From NCBI RefSeq assembly GCF_001424305.1, contig NZ_LMPD01000002.1, positions 626,280 to 690,279 on the forward strand: a stretch of DNA of 64,000 nucleotides, written 5' to 3'. A model generated the notes under the pieces. It saw nothing but the letters and a program-made list of their open reading frames with translations. It was not told the origin of the DNA and ran no database searches. The DNA comes from Pedobacter sp. Leaf176. Lineage in GTDB: Bacteria > Bacteroidota > Bacteroidia > Sphingobacteriales > Sphingobacteriaceae. This document shows, piece after piece, positions 17,032 through 26,347 of this stretch; within the stretch, counting starts at the first letter, position 1; every line of letters begins with the position of its first letter. The position numbers were made by a program, and so were the translations under genes.

Positions 17032-17946
17032 ATGAAAAAAGTCCTATCTACATTGCTAATCATTATTGTTTTTATCTCTTCTTACGCTCAAGAAAAAATT
17101 GATAAAAAACTTCAATTAAAATTAAATGAATTGGTTAAAGGGTTTAATGGCGATGTTGGAATTTACGTTAAAAACCTAAAAACAGGTAAAACTGCATCGG
17201 TAAATGCCGATACAATATTTCCTACGGCCAGTATGATTAAAGTGCCTATAACCTGCGGTATATTTAGTAAAATTGAGAAAGGTGAATTAGATTATCATTC
17301 AGAATTGATGTACTGCGACAGCTTATTATATGCTGGCGAAGATATTTTGGGCTCGTTTAAGGATAGTGAAAAAATCGCTTTGAATAAAGTTTTAATGTTA
17401 ATGATTACAACAAGTGATAATACAGCAAGCTTATGGGCGCAGCTTTTAGCAGGAACAGGAACGGCGATAAACGAAGTAATGGCTAAGAATGGTTTAAAAG
17501 ATACAAGGGTAAACTCACGCATCGCTGGAAGAAAGGATAATCAGAAGAAATATGGCTGGGGCCAGACTACGCCTAGAGAAATGGCCACGCTATTAACCCT
17601 CATCAGAGATGGTAAAATGATTAATCCTGCCGCTTCAGAAAGAATTTACCGAAACCTGATTCGTATTTTCTGGGACACTGAAGCCCTTTCACAAATTCCA
17701 CCAACGGTTCAGGTTGCTTCGAAATCTGGCGCTGTTGATGCCGCCCGTTCTGAAGTTTTATTGGTTAACGCACCTCATGGCGACTATGTTTTCTGTATCA
17801 CCACTAAAAATCAAAAAGATACCTCATGGAATTATAGCAATGAAGGCTGGACAATGATCCGTAAACTTAGTAATTTGTTATGGAGCTATTACGAGCCAAA
17901 TTTCGGATGGAAACAACCAGAAGGCATACAAAAATATTTTAAGTAA
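17032..17946 (+). CDS. Class A beta-lactamase-like serine hydrolase, general base not seen
   Basis: 304-aa exported protein with signal peptide (residues 1-19, ending SYA). It has the penicillin-recognising Ser-hydrolase motifs: S67-x-x-K70 in ASMIK, SDN at 128-130, and KSG at 231-233. The omega-loop region after the TR of KDTRVNS reads SRIAGRKDN and lacks the Glu of the class A ExxLN motif, so deacylation by the normal mechanism is doubtful. It could be a low-activity beta-lactamase, a D-Ala peptidase-like or another serine hydrolase. It sits alone, with the PUR terminator upstream and a convergent gene downstream. Confidence 0.82.
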   Translation: MKKVLSTLLIIIVFISSYAQEKIDKKLQLKLNELVKGFNGDVGIYVKNLKTGKTASVNADTIFPTASMIKVPITCGIFSKIEKGELDYHSELMYCDSLLYAGEDILGSFKDSEKIALNKVLMLMITTSDNTASLWAQLLAGTGTAINEVMAKNGLKDTRVNSRIAGRKDNQKKYGWGQTTPREMATLLTLIRDGKMINPAASERIYRNLIRIFWDTEALSQIPPTVQVASKSGAVDAARSEVLLVNAPHGDYVFCITTKNQKDTSWNYSNEGWTMIRKLSNLLWSYYEPNFGWKQPEGIQKYFK

Positions 17947-18405
17947 TTATGCCCTTGCCATGCTTGCAGCAAAAAGCAAGACAAAAAGGAAGTAACAAAT
18001 CATGATTACGATGGTAAATATGCCCCAAAATTTAAACAAAGATTTCATGTTCATCATTGCATCGTCTAAGCTTTCCTGATCCCCATACAACACGCCTCGT
18101 TTACCCTTGTTCGAAAACCTGAACAACAATAAACTTGGATAAAAATACATCAAAGCTAAAACGAGGTAAACGATGGTTACTCCAATAGCGCCTGCGCCTG
18201 CTAGCGGGCCTAACTGTGCAACCATAGCCGGATTTGCTGTTAAAGCCGCCCCTATGCCGAAAGATCCGATAATTAGAAAAGCAGATAAAATAAATCCAAT
18301 TATTGATAAGAACCTTGCCCATTTAGAAATCTCATAAATGTAACTTCTCATCTCTTCGGTAACGATTAGTTTTACTTCCTGGGGTGTTTGTTCTAAGTCT
18401 TCCAT
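17947..18405 (-). CDS. Small membrane protein, DUF5362-like
   Basis: 152-aa protein with about four transmembrane segments in two pairs (about 35-60, 70-95, 100-112 and 130-148). The N-terminal soluble part runs EEMRSYIYEISKWARFLSIIGF, which I associate with DUF5362 membrane proteins of Bacteroidota. No catalytic motif is seen. It ends one base after the convergent beta-lactamase-like gene, with no room for a terminator between them. Confidence 0.65.
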   Translation of the reverse strand: MEDLEQTPQEVKLIVTEEMRSYIYEISKWARFLSIIGFILSAFLIIGSFGIGAALTANPAMVAQLGPLAGAGAIGVTIVYLVLALMYFYPSLLLFRFSNKGKRGVLYGDQESLDDAMMNMKSLFKFWGIFTIVIMICYFLFVLLFAASMARA

Positions 18406-18490
18406 GTTTGTAATCTGTAATTTTGGATAAACTTAGATAAAATATCTAGCTGCAACAAATTCCGACCTTTAAATAAACATATTAAAAGCT

Positions 18491-18498
18491 TATCTTTG
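18491..18498 (+). promoter_or_regulatory. -7 promoter element for ychF, directly before the heptad repeat
   Basis: TATCTTTG matches TAnnTTTG. The tandem repeat starts 3 bp later, so the transcription start would fall inside the first repeat copies, and nearly all of the ychF leader would be repeat. Confidence 0.55.
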
Positions 18499-18500
18499 CC

Positions 18501-18594
18501 AAAGGTGAAAGGTGAAAGGTGAAAGGTGAAAGGTGAAAGGTGAAAGGTGAAAGGTGAAAGGTGAAAGGTGAAAGGTGAAAGGTGAAAGGTGAAA
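18501..18594 (+). repeat. Tandem heptanucleotide repeat (AAAGGTG, about 13.4 copies)
   Basis: 94 bp of perfect head-to-tail AAAGGTG units lie between a -7 promoter element and the ychF ATG (18619). Since 7 is not a multiple of 3, the repeat reads through as an open frame with a 7-residue period on the minus strand, which produced the spurious ORF 18482-18670. The unit resembles a purine-rich Shine-Dalgarno sequence. Copy number is likely to vary by slippage. Confidence 0.97.
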
Positions 18595-18618
18595 TCGTAA
18601 ATCGAAATTTAAATATAA

Positions 18619-19719
18619 ATGGCATTACAATGTGGTATTGTTGGTTTACCAAATGTTGGAAAATCAACACTTTTTAACTGTTTATCGAATGCAAAGGCGC
18701 AGGCGGCAAACTTTCCTTTCTGTACAATTGAGCCTAATGTTGGTGTAATCACCGTGCCGGACGATAGGTTAACAAAACTTGCCGAATTGGTTAAGCCTAA
18801 TAAGGTTCAGCCGAACACAATCGAGATTGTCGATATCGCGGGATTAGTAAAAGGTGCATCAAAGGGTGAAGGATTAGGCAACCAGTTTTTAGGAAACATT
18901 CGTGCAACAAATGCTATAATCCACGTTTTGCGTTGCTTTGACGATGGAAATGTAATCCATGTTGATGGTTCTGTCGACCCGATTCGTGACAGGGAAATTA
19001 TAGACACCGAATTACAGCTTAAAGATTTGGATACAGTTGACAAACGCATCCAGAAAGTCGAAAAAATGGCTAAAACCGGTGGTGATAAAGATGCCAAACG
19101 TACTTATGAAATTTTGACCGTCGTAAAATCCCATTTAGAAAGCGGAAAATCTATTCGCACCGCGCCTTTAACCCAGGAAGATTTTGATTTTATTGAAGAT
19201 TTAGGATTGCTTACCCAAAAACCGGTAATGTATGTTTGTAATGTTGATGAGGCATCAGTAATTTCTGGAAATAAATATGTTGACTTAGTGAAAGCTAATG
19301 TTGCTGATGAAAATGCTGAGGTATTAGTCATTTCAGCGAAAATTGAATCAGAGATTGCAGAACTGGACAGTTATGAAGAGCGCCAAGAGTTTTTAGCTGA
19401 TTTAGGTTTAACAGAATCCGGAGTTAATAAATTAATTCGTGCAGCTTATAAATTATTAAATCTTTACACATACTTTACTGCTGGTGTTCAGGAAGTTAGA
19501 GCATGGACAATTACAAAAGGCTTTACTGCCCCACAAGCTGCTGGTGTAATCCACACTGATTTCGAAAAAGGATTTATTCGTGCTGAAGTTATTAAATACA
19601 ACGACTTTGTGTCACTGGGTTCAGAAAATGCCTGTAAGGATGCTGGTAAATTAGGCGTTGAAGGAAAAACTTATGTTGTTGAAGATGGCGACATTATGCA
19701 TTTCAGATTTAATGTGTAA
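18619..19719 (+). CDS. ychF: Redox-regulated ATPase / ribosome-associated YchF (OLA1 family)
   Basis: Universally conserved P-loop protein of the Obg-related family that prefers ATP over GTP, 366 aa. The G1 motif is GLPNVGKST (residues 8-16), G3 [16 protein letters not shown], and the altered G4 (NVDE in place of NKxD) is visible in [12 protein letters not shown]. The TGS-type C-terminal domain ([12 protein letters not shown] and [12 protein letters not shown]) ends with the typical [14 protein letters not shown]-like tail. It is involved in translation and stress responses. It is the only gene whose leader consists of a tandem repeat in this window. Confidence 0.97.
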   Translation: MALQCGIVGLPNVGKSTLFNCLSNAKAQAANFPFCTIEPNVGVITVPDDRLTKLAELVKPNKVQPNTIEIVDIAGLVKGASKGEGLGNQFLGNIRATNAIIHVLRCFDDGNVIHVDGSVDPIRDREIIDTELQLKDLDTVDKRIQKVEKMAKTGGDKDAKRTYEILTVVKSHLESGKSIRTAPLTQEDFDFIEDLGLLTQKPVMYVCNVDEASVISGNKYVDLVKANVADENAEVLVISAKIESEIAELDSYEERQEFLADLGLTESGVNKLIRAAYKLLNLYTYFTAGVQEVRAWTITKGFTAPQAAGVIHTDFEKGFIRAEVIKYNDFVSLGSENACKDAGKLGVEGKTYVVEDGDIMHFRFNV

Positions 19720-19745
19720 ACGCTGTAAAGAGGCTTAAGAATATG

Positions 19746-19773
19746 AAAGCTACCAGAAATGGTGGCTTTTTTT
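19746..19773 (+). terminator. Rho-independent terminator after ychF
   Basis: A 10-bp stem AAAGCTACCA / TGGTGGCTTT (one wobble) with a GAAA tetraloop, followed by T. It lies 26 bp past the ychF stop codon. Confidence 0.88.
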
Positions 19774-19967
19774 CTGAAATTATTCACTAAAATCCTTAGC
19801 GACGGAAATACAGAATACCCGGAAATTGAGGAATCTGACCGCATATTTGACAATCTCGATAGACAAAGCAATCCTTAATGCTAATGCTTTGCTGCTGTGG
19901 CACATAGCTCTAATCTTAAGGTTCGGCGAAATGTTATTAATGTAAGAGATTCATTTAAACCCAGTCT

Positions 19968-20579
19968 CTAGACTTCCAATCCAAAAGCGGCTAACTGTTT
20001 CCTAGTGTCCTCGTAACTTGTGTGGTGAATACCTTTTAGCCCACAATCTTCTGCAACCTGTACAAATAACATTCTGTCGTCAATGTATAAGCTTGTTGCC
20101 ACATCACTCTGTGAAATGTCGATAGCTACTTTAAATATATCTGCATCCGGTTTACGGAAATGAACAAAACTCGATGAGACAAAGAAATCTACGAATTCAT
20201 TTAGCTTAAAGGTATTGATGCGATACTGATTTAACTCCCGACCTTCATTACTGATTACCGCCACTTTAAGATTATATTTTTTCTTCAAATCACAGACTAA
20301 TCCAATCATATCGTTGTAGGGCAATGACTTTTTAAACATAAAATCCTTGAAATCACCATAAGAAAAAGAACGTTCTTCAAAAAAAACAATTCGCTCTAAA
20401 TATTCATCAAGGGTAAGTTTTCCAACTTCATATGTATCGAAAGTCAGATGATGGCGTTCTTCCAAATCTATCGAATCGAGATTGAATAATACCGCAGCTT
20501 CACCCCTTGCATGCCTGTCCCATCCGTTAGTTAGTAAAACCCCGCCGATATCCGTAAATAATGTGGTAATCTTTTGCAT
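19968..20579 (-). CDS. HAD-superfamily hydrolase (subfamily IA-like)
   Basis: 203-aa cytoplasmic HAD protein. Motif I is FTDIGGVLLTNG; the nucleophile Asp is present, but the usual second Asp is Gly, as in the DxG group that includes YihX-like sugar phosphatases. Motif II is AVISNEG (Ser) and motif III Lys lies in FRKPDADIFK. YIDDRMLF carries the acidic motif IV. The substrate is unknown; a sugar phosphatase or an inactive or specialised HAD are both possible. It starts 9 bp after the mgtE stop and is probably co-transcribed with it. Confidence 0.85.
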   Translation of the reverse strand: MQKITTLFTDIGGVLLTNGWDRHARGEAAVLFNLDSIDLEERHHLTFDTYEVGKLTLDEYLERIVFFEERSFSYGDFKDFMFKKSLPYNDMIGLVCDLKKKYNLKVAVISNEGRELNQYRINTFKLNEFVDFFVSSSFVHFRKPDADIFKVAIDISQSDVATSLYIDDRMLFVQVAEDCGLKGIHHTSYEDTRKQLAAFGLEV

Positions 20580-20588
20580 AAATAAAAC

Positions 20589-21965
20589 TTAAAGTAAAAC
20601 GCCTTTTAAAAATAATACAGCAAAGCTGAAATAGATAATCAATCCGGTTACATCAACCAGCGTGGCAACAAAAGGTGCGGAAGATGTGGCGGGGTCCGCA
20701 CCCAATTTTTTGAGTAAAACCGGCAACATCGAACCGCTTAAAGAACCCCATAGAACCACAAAAACTAATGAAACACTTATTGTAGCGGCAATTAAAATCC
20801 AATGTTCGCCATACACGCTAGGTGCTGCGACATGCCAGACCAGAATCCGAAGGAAACCAATTATACCTAAACAAAGGCCGAGCAAAAATCCCGATGTAAT
20901 TTCCCGTCTCATCACCAACCACCAATCTTTAATGGTTACTTCACCCAGAGCCATTGCCTGAATAATCAATGTTGAGGCTTGTGAACCACTATTTCCTCCA
21001 CAAGAGATGATTAGCGGAATGAAAAGCGCTAAAACAGTTGCTTTATGGATCTGCCCCTCAAAAAAACCCATTGCAGTTGCGGTGAGCATTTCCCCTATCA
21101 TTAAAATGGCTAGCCAGCCAACGCGCTTTTTTACCAGATTGAAAATTGAAGTATCTAAATAAGGTTCATCCAGAGCCTCTGTACCACCAATTTTATGCAT
21201 ATCCTCGGTGTATTCTTCATTGGCGATCCATAGAATATCATCGACTGTAACAATACCTAAAAGGATATTACTTTCATCAACAACAGGTAATGCGACACGG
21301 TTATTCATCCTGAAGATATTAATTGCATCTTCCTGTGGATCATTTGCCTTTAATGCAATGAAACGTCTATCTGTAAGTTCACCAATAATGGCCTCCGGAT
21401 CAGCCAGCAAAACCTCGCGAATTCTTATGTCGTCGAGTAAAACACCATCTTTATCTATAACGTATACAACATCAATAGTTTCCGAGTTTTTGCCATATCG
21501 CCTGATGTGCGATAATACCCTTGAAATAGACCATTCTGGTTTTACAGCAATGTAATCGGGCGTCATCAAACGCCCAATACTATCCTCTTTGTAGCCTAAA
21601 AGCGCTAATGACTCTTTACGCTCCTCAGGCGGCAATAGCGTAATCATTTTTTTAACTACATCGCCTTTCAGCTCGCTAAAAAGCGCAGTCCGGTCATCAG
21701 GGGGCAAGTCTTTAATTATTTGATTTAACTTATTGCCGGAAAGTTTCTTGATAATGCGTTCTTGTGTAGGAAAATCAAGAATCCGAAATACATTTACGGC
21801 TCTGTTGAGGGAAATCGTTTCGATAAATTTAGCTGCATATTGTGGAAGTTCATCGATCAGCTGTTCAACATCGGAAATATTCAGCTCATCAAGATAAAGC
21901 TTTAATGCTTTGTCATTCTCTTTTTCAAGAAGTTCCTGAATCTCTTCTACAACCAATTCTTCCAT
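20589..21965 (-). CDS. mgtE: Magnesium transporter MgtE
   Basis: Homodimeric Mg2+ channel in the inner membrane, 458 aa. Cytoplasmic N domain (residues 1-130, superhelical, with LPPDDRTALFSEL and LLPPEERKESLALLGY) is followed by a CBS pair (about 131-255) that senses intracellular Mg, the plug helix, and five transmembrane helices from about 285. The pore region carries IIISCGGNSGSQASTL and the Asp-containing LVDVTGLIIYF. All regulatory and pore features are present. It heads a two-gene unit with the HAD protein. No M-box riboswitch was recognised upstream. Confidence 0.95.
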   Translation of the reverse strand: MEELVVEEIQELLEKENDKALKLYLDELNISDVEQLIDELPQYAAKFIETISLNRAVNVFRILDFPTQERIIKKLSGNKLNQIIKDLPPDDRTALFSELKGDVVKKMITLLPPEERKESLALLGYKEDSIGRLMTPDYIAVKPEWSISRVLSHIRRYGKNSETIDVVYVIDKDGVLLDDIRIREVLLADPEAIIGELTDRRFIALKANDPQEDAINIFRMNNRVALPVVDESNILLGIVTVDDILWIANEEYTEDMHKIGGTEALDEPYLDTSIFNLVKKRVGWLAILMIGEMLTATAMGFFEGQIHKATVLALFIPLIISCGGNSGSQASTLIIQAMALGEVTIKDWWLVMRREITSGFLLGLCLGIIGFLRILVWHVAAPSVYGEHWILIAATISVSLVFVVLWGSLSGSMLPVLLKKLGADPATSSAPFVATLVDVTGLIIYFSFAVLFLKGVLL

Positions 21966-22195
21966 AAACAGTTAATTGTTGTTACATGCCTTGATCTTTA
22001 TAAACGGTTCGCAAAGGTGCATTTTTATTTTATAAAAATCCAATTTCAATGTTTTATAACGATTTTTTTAGCTAAAAAAATTCGATTTGCTTCTTATTTG
22101 AGTAAAATTGATTTGCTTATTAAAATGATATTCAGGCATATTGAATTTACTATTAAAATAGCTTATGTATTATGAGGAAAAAGATTTTGATTTTC

Positions 22196-22203
22196 TATAT
22201 TTG
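22196..22203 (+). promoter_or_regulatory. -7 promoter element for tRNA-Arg
   Basis: TATATTTG matches TAnnTTTG and lies 10 bp before the mature tRNA 5' end, giving a very short 5' leader. Confidence 0.6.
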
Positions 22204-22213
22204 CAACCTTAAT

Positions 22214-22285
22214 GCTCCCGTAGTTCAATGGATAGAATTATGGTTTCCGGTACCATCGATATGAGTTCGAATCTCGTCGGGAGCA
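22214..22285 (+). tRNA. tRNA-Arg (anticodon CCG)
   Basis: A 72-nt cloverleaf folds by hand. The 7-bp acceptor stem is GCTCCCG / CGGGAGC with discriminator A. The D arm is GTTC / GAAT, and the anticodon stem ATGGT / ACCAT holds loop TTCCGGT with anticodon CCG at 22247-22249. The T arm is ATGAG / CTCGT with loop TTCGAAT. CCA is not encoded. It decodes CGG. A -7 element precedes it and a strong terminator follows, so it is transcribed alone. Confidence 0.95.
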
Positions 22286-22289
22286 CTTC

Positions 22290-22327
22290 AAGGAACAATC
22301 AGTTTTAAGCTGTTTGTTCCTTTTTTT
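22290..22327 (+). terminator. Rho-independent terminator after tRNA-Arg
   Basis: A 9-bp stem AAGGAACAA / TTGTTCCTT, extended inside by CAG/CTG, and followed by seven T. It starts 5 nt after the tRNA. Confidence 0.9.
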
Positions 22328-22391
22328 GTATATAACTAATTGTTAATCAAATATACTAATTAACACATTGCTGTTCCTTCCCTCTGAATAA

Positions 22392-24803
22392 TCATTTAAT
22401 CTCAAAAGAACTTTTAGCATTCACGATGCCTTTGCTGCTTATTCCCTGTGCCATAATTAGAAACTTATCACTAATATCTCCTGCTTTGAAACTTAGCTCT
22501 AGTTCTCCTGAAGAACCAACTACAAGCCCCGACTGCCAATAAAGAGTAGACTGGTAGGCAGGGCTATCATCTGCTGGTACTGCCATATAATACTCTTTTC
22601 CACTATTTATACCTTTTATAGCTATCGATTTGCGCTCCTGCTCCGTAAGGCACCCCGTATACATTACCTGGTCTACCCTAAACCATGCTCCTTCCAGGTC
22701 TGTCCGCTTTAGGTAAAGACGACCAACAATTGGCTTACGTTGTCGTTCAAGCGGAGTTTTTTCGTAATTCAAATAATCATGGTTGCTATCGACATAATCT
22801 CCACAGGCATTTGCACCTTTTTCGCCGTATGCACCTATATTACTTTGTCTCGAGGTGATTTGGACATCTTTCAAGACGATTACATTGTGCAGGCTTTTTA
22901 GCATCTTGCGCTCCTCCTCGTTGGAAAGGTTCTCGAAGATAGTTGGCTTGCTTTGTTTTGCGAGAGCTGTAGCTACAGTTAAAAGTGGATCTTCTATTCT
23001 GATGTTATAATTATCTTTATTTCCATCGACCATGAAAAATATTTTCTTATTCTGTTCCACCATCAAATCTGAATCTTGAATATTAAATTCACCTGCTTCG
23101 TTGGTCGTAAATATGGAAGGTTTGATTCCTCCGAATGAAACCAGGCTTAAAGGCTTCTTCAATGGCTTGTTCTTACTGGTAATCAAACCTTTTTCAAACT
23201 GTAAAGCATTCCACGATGAAGAATCTGCCATAGATGCATTTGAACGCTTTGTGAAGTTTACCCAGCCTTTGATCAAAAGAACATCCTCCAGATAATCTAC
23301 ATCAGCCAGTCCGTCCATTGAATTACTAATGGGAAGATCTGCTATACAACTATTCAGGTAATAATAGTTTTCGATATCTGTCATAGTTGCACTAACCCTG
23401 TTGCTTTGTGCTACAGAAACAGAAATAATCCCCCCGGACGGCTTTCCATCCGGATCTTTGAGTTGTATTTTCATTTTAACAGAATCACCCTTATTGTAAG
23501 CCTCCTTAAAAGCTGCGACTTTTGGAACAAGAAAATGTTGATCATAGTGAGCAAAAAACAGCCTCTCGATTAAAGGATTGGCTGACTCATCCATTATCGT
23601 TAGCTTCGTTACCCCTTTTGAAAGGGTATTCAGTGGCAGGTTGAATATCTTAGGAGACTTTCTTAGTTGAGATCTTAGAAGAATGTATTCGCCATCCAGG
23701 TTGTGAAGCATAATTAATATTGCTTTTTCTTCAATTGATGCAATTGAGAACTTTAAACTGTCGTTGACAACCGACTTTTCTAAGTGAATGACCATTTTCG
23801 GGCCAGCTGAATGTTCCGGAAGCTGTATTTTAACTTCCCTTTTAATAAGGGTCCCCGGATTCAGGCTCAATGTATACTTTTCATCGACTTCTGGTTGAAT
23901 CGAAAATGTTCCCATCCCAAGACTGTTTGTAGATACTTCGGATACAGGTTGATCATTTTTCATCAAAACCCCCTTTAATGATATGGGCCGGCCATCTGAA
24001 GTTTTTGTTTCAAAACCTACACGAGATTTAAGCCCGGTTACAAGACTTCCACCCTCAGGATAAAATTTTACATCAATGTCATTACTGCTATTACTTGGTA
24101 ATTTAGCTTCATGATAATGAATTTCCCCGTCAATATCTACCCGAACTTTTATTATTGAAGGATTTTCTGATAATTCATCTCGACTAATTGTCAATAAAGC
24201 CTGCTTTCCCTTCATGATGACTGCTTTAGAATGCTTCGTGCCGGGTTGTTGGGTAATAACGATGTTTGTTTTCCTATTGGGATCGAGGCCACTGATGTCA
24301 ATCTTTGCCCGGATTACGCCGTTTTTAAAGGCTGAATCAATAAGGGTAAAATTGCTGGTAAACGTTTGTTGACTTATGTTCAGAACTTTGACTGCTGAGG
24401 AAAACACTGCTATTGGCTTACGGCTGTGATCAAGCACATTGGTATTTGCAAGTAACTGGTATTTTCCTGGCGCTATCGAATCAGGCAGCAGCAGAAAGCC
24501 GGAACTGAGACCATCTTTAACGAAAAATTTTTCTGAGAGAACAACTCCTTTTGTACTTTCGTTTACTAATGAGACATTTAATAATTTATGGTCATTTAAA
24601 GGATTTGGCGTTTTAAAAAGATAAGCGCTAAACCAGATCTTTTCATTGTTGGTATAGGTACTCTTATCATGATGTAAATACAAAAAAGAGTTTTTATGAA
24701 CTTTTCTGTATTTATTCAAATTATCAGTGGTTTGCTTCGGAACCTGCGCAAAAGTGGCGAGGAAATAACAAAGAAAAATTTTAGTTAAGAAAAAAATTTT
24801 CAT
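22392..24803 (-). CDS. Large secreted protein with MG2/macroglobulin-like domains
   Basis: 803-aa exported protein with an N-terminal signal peptide (cut after about residue 19). The first part (FLYLHHDKSTYTNNEKIWFSAYL) is the MG2-like domain found in alpha-2-macroglobulin and in many Bacteroidota envelope proteins associated with TonB-linked systems. Further Ig-like beta domains run to the C-terminus, with SFGGIKPSIFTTNEAGEFNI as a carboxypeptidase-regulatory-like module. No TonB box or plug and no thioester motif is seen. The function is unknown, and the short Cys-containing stretch near residue 665 (KGANACGDYVDS) could form a disulfide. It lies downstream of the PqiA-like pair (148 bp gap), possibly in the same unit. 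Confidence 0.7.
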   Translation of the reverse strand: MKIFFLTKIFLCYFLATFAQVPKQTTDNLNKYRKVHKNSFLYLHHDKSTYTNNEKIWFSAYLFKTPNPLNDHKLLNVSLVNESTKGVVLSEKFFVKDGLSSGFLLLPDSIAPGKYQLLANTNVLDHSRKPIAVFSSAVKVLNISQQTFTSNFTLIDSAFKNGVIRAKIDISGLDPNRKTNIVITQQPGTKHSKAVIMKGKQALLTISRDELSENPSIIKVRVDIDGEIHYHEAKLPSNSSNDIDVKFYPEGGSLVTGLKSRVGFETKTSDGRPISLKGVLMKNDQPVSEVSTNSLGMGTFSIQPEVDEKYTLSLNPGTLIKREVKIQLPEHSAGPKMVIHLEKSVVNDSLKFSIASIEEKAILIMLHNLDGEYILLRSQLRKSPKIFNLPLNTLSKGVTKLTIMDESANPLIERLFFAHYDQHFLVPKVAAFKEAYNKGDSVKMKIQLKDPDGKPSGGIISVSVAQSNRVSATMTDIENYYYLNSCIADLPISNSMDGLADVDYLEDVLLIKGWVNFTKRSNASMADSSSWNALQFEKGLITSKNKPLKKPLSLVSFGGIKPSIFTTNEAGEFNIQDSDLMVEQNKKIFFMVDGNKDNYNIRIEDPLLTVATALAKQSKPTIFENLSNEEERKMLKSLHNVIVLKDVQITSRQSNIGAYGEKGANACGDYVDSNHDYLNYEKTPLERQRKPIVGRLYLKRTDLEGAWFRVDQVMYTGCLTEQERKSIAIKGINSGKEYYMAVPADDSPAYQSTLYWQSGLVVGSSGELELSFKAGDISDKFLIMAQGISSKGIVNAKSSFEIK

Positions 24804-24951
24804 AAATGTTTGATTTTAATTTTCCTTTTATATTTAAAACACATAAAACCTTTGTTTCATCGTATTAAACTGTCCATCGTTTCTATGCACGATTTGGTCA
24901 TTTTCATTAAATAAGGTAAATTAAGGTTTATTGCCATTTTTCAAATTAAAA

Positions 24952-26310
24952 CTAAGCAGGTAAATTTTCTTCATCCAACACATCAGGTTCTTTTTCATTT
25001 GGGTGGGTATTTCGTTTCAGGATATAAGAAAGCAACATTGCAAACACCACATAGCCAACAAAAATTATGAATCCCGGTTGGAGTGAACTGTTGTTTTGGG
25101 TTGTCGTTTTCAGTACTTCGGTATCCATATTTAAGTTGGAAAGCTGGCTTTTTAAAATACCGTTAAGACCAATATAAGTCATGCCAATACCTACAACCAT
25201 TACATCAGACATATCCCATTTGCCGCATTCAAAGGCTAAATAACGAACGACCTTATTCTCTGCTAATTTATCATTCCCCCATACATGAATGCCTTTTCCA
25301 AGGAGGCGCAATACTGGAAGAATAACAACAAAAAGCATTATTAGCGCACCCACCACAATCGCATCCGGCTTAGATTGCCCTAACAAGGTTTCAACGATAC
25401 CCAAAATACTTTTGCTTTGAAAAAATAATACCTGGTTTGAAAAAACAATGTTTTCTCCAAGCAACTTAAAATTCAATGTTTGTATGCGGGCATCTACTTC
25501 AATAATTGTGGTCGTTATACCCGACGCAAGGAGCACCAGTGCAAACAAGATAGACATAATAAAAAGTGTTGTTTGAAAATGAATTTGTTTCCTCATCAAA
25601 AACCACAGGCAAAGTGCAAATAATACGCAACCTAGCATTGCATAGGCGTAATTATACGTCTGTATGCGTATATCGTTCAAATGTTTGCTTATCGATTTTT
25701 CAAATTCAACTGCGTTGGAAACATGGTATTTAGAAGACATATGACGTTTAACAGCACTAAACGCCTCAGATGTACCATCATATGTTTCTGCCTCGAGCTG
25801 ATCAATTTTACTATTTGCAATCCGCTTTAGCCTTTTTGTACTTGCAGGGCTGTTGATTCTGGTAATGATGGTTTTGGCAAAGGCCGGAACCATGGCGTGC
25901 AGCTCATCCTCATCTACAAAACTATTAAATGCTAGCTTCTTAAGCTTTCCACCTAATGATTTCTGCGGTTTATTAAATTGAGAAACTGTTTTATCAATTA
26001 ATCCATCAAGTTGTTTTTGAATTTGCTCCTGCAATTCCACCTTCTGTTTTTTGGTCATGCTGAACCCCTTAACTTGTCGGCTGACCACTGCTGATAGTTT
26101 ATCCCGCCATTGATCTACAGAAAAAATACCAAAGGTAATGTTATTTGCCACGCTGTAATCTTCTTTTATCTGTTCCTGCTCAGCAGACAAAATATGCAAG
26201 CGGTGGGCAAAATAAGCTTCTCCGAAAAGTAAGATGCTTAAGCCAACAACCAGCAAAATATTTGCAAAGCTTATTTTTCTTTTATCGGTGTATTGTTGGT
26301 TTTGTTTCAA
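24952..26310 (-). CDS. Membrane protein with PqiA-like C-terminal domain, paralog 2 of a tandem pair
   Basis: 452 aa. An N-terminal helix (about 14-35) anchors a long helical extracytoplasmic segment (about 36-210) that contains SKLDQL-like Lys-rich stretches. Two helices follow (about 217-237 and 245-268), then a short loop and two to three helices. The C-terminal part has the PqiA hallmark ECGKWDMSDVMVVGIGM. PqiA proteins are membrane partners of MCE proteins such as PqiB in lipid transport, but no MCE gene is seen here. The paralog at 26348-27673 is immediately upstream (37 bp). Confidence 0.6.
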   Translation of the reverse strand: MKQNQQYTDKRKISFANILLVVGLSILLFGEAYFAHRLHILSAEQEQIKEDYSVANNITFGIFSVDQWRDKLSAVVSRQVKGFSMTKKQKVELQEQIQKQLDGLIDKTVSQFNKPQKSLGGKLKKLAFNSFVDEDELHAMVPAFAKTIITRINSPASTKRLKRIANSKIDQLEAETYDGTSEAFSAVKRHMSSKYHVSNAVEFEKSISKHLNDIRIQTYNYAYAMLGCVLFALCLWFLMRKQIHFQTTLFIMSILFALVLLASGITTTIIEVDARIQTLNFKLLGENIVFSNQVLFFQSKSILGIVETLLGQSKPDAIVVGALIMLFVVILPVLRLLGKGIHVWGNDKLAENKVVRYLAFECGKWDMSDVMVVGIGMTYIGLNGILKSQLSNLNMDTEVLKTTTQNNSSLQPGFIIFVGYVVFAMLLSYILKRNTHPNEKEPDVLDEENLPA

Positions 26311-26347
26311 TGCTGAATTGATTACTGTTGTATGAAATATATTATTG

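Noticed and set aside
18501-18594. CRISPR array
   Set aside because: The repeats are 7 bp and directly adjacent without spacers; no cas genes are in the window.
18482-18670. 62-aa minus-strand ORF with repeated HLSPFTF units
   Set aside because: It is produced by the AAAGGTG tandem repeat, whose 21-bp period gives a 7-residue repeat, and by the start of ychF. There is no start context or domain.
19671-19871. 66-aa minus-strand ORF at the 3' end of ychF
   Set aside because: It overlaps the ychF 3' end and its terminator and has no recognisable sequence.
21966-22195. M-box or other riboswitch upstream of mgtE
   Set aside because: No conserved structural elements could be recognised in the short AT-rich leader.
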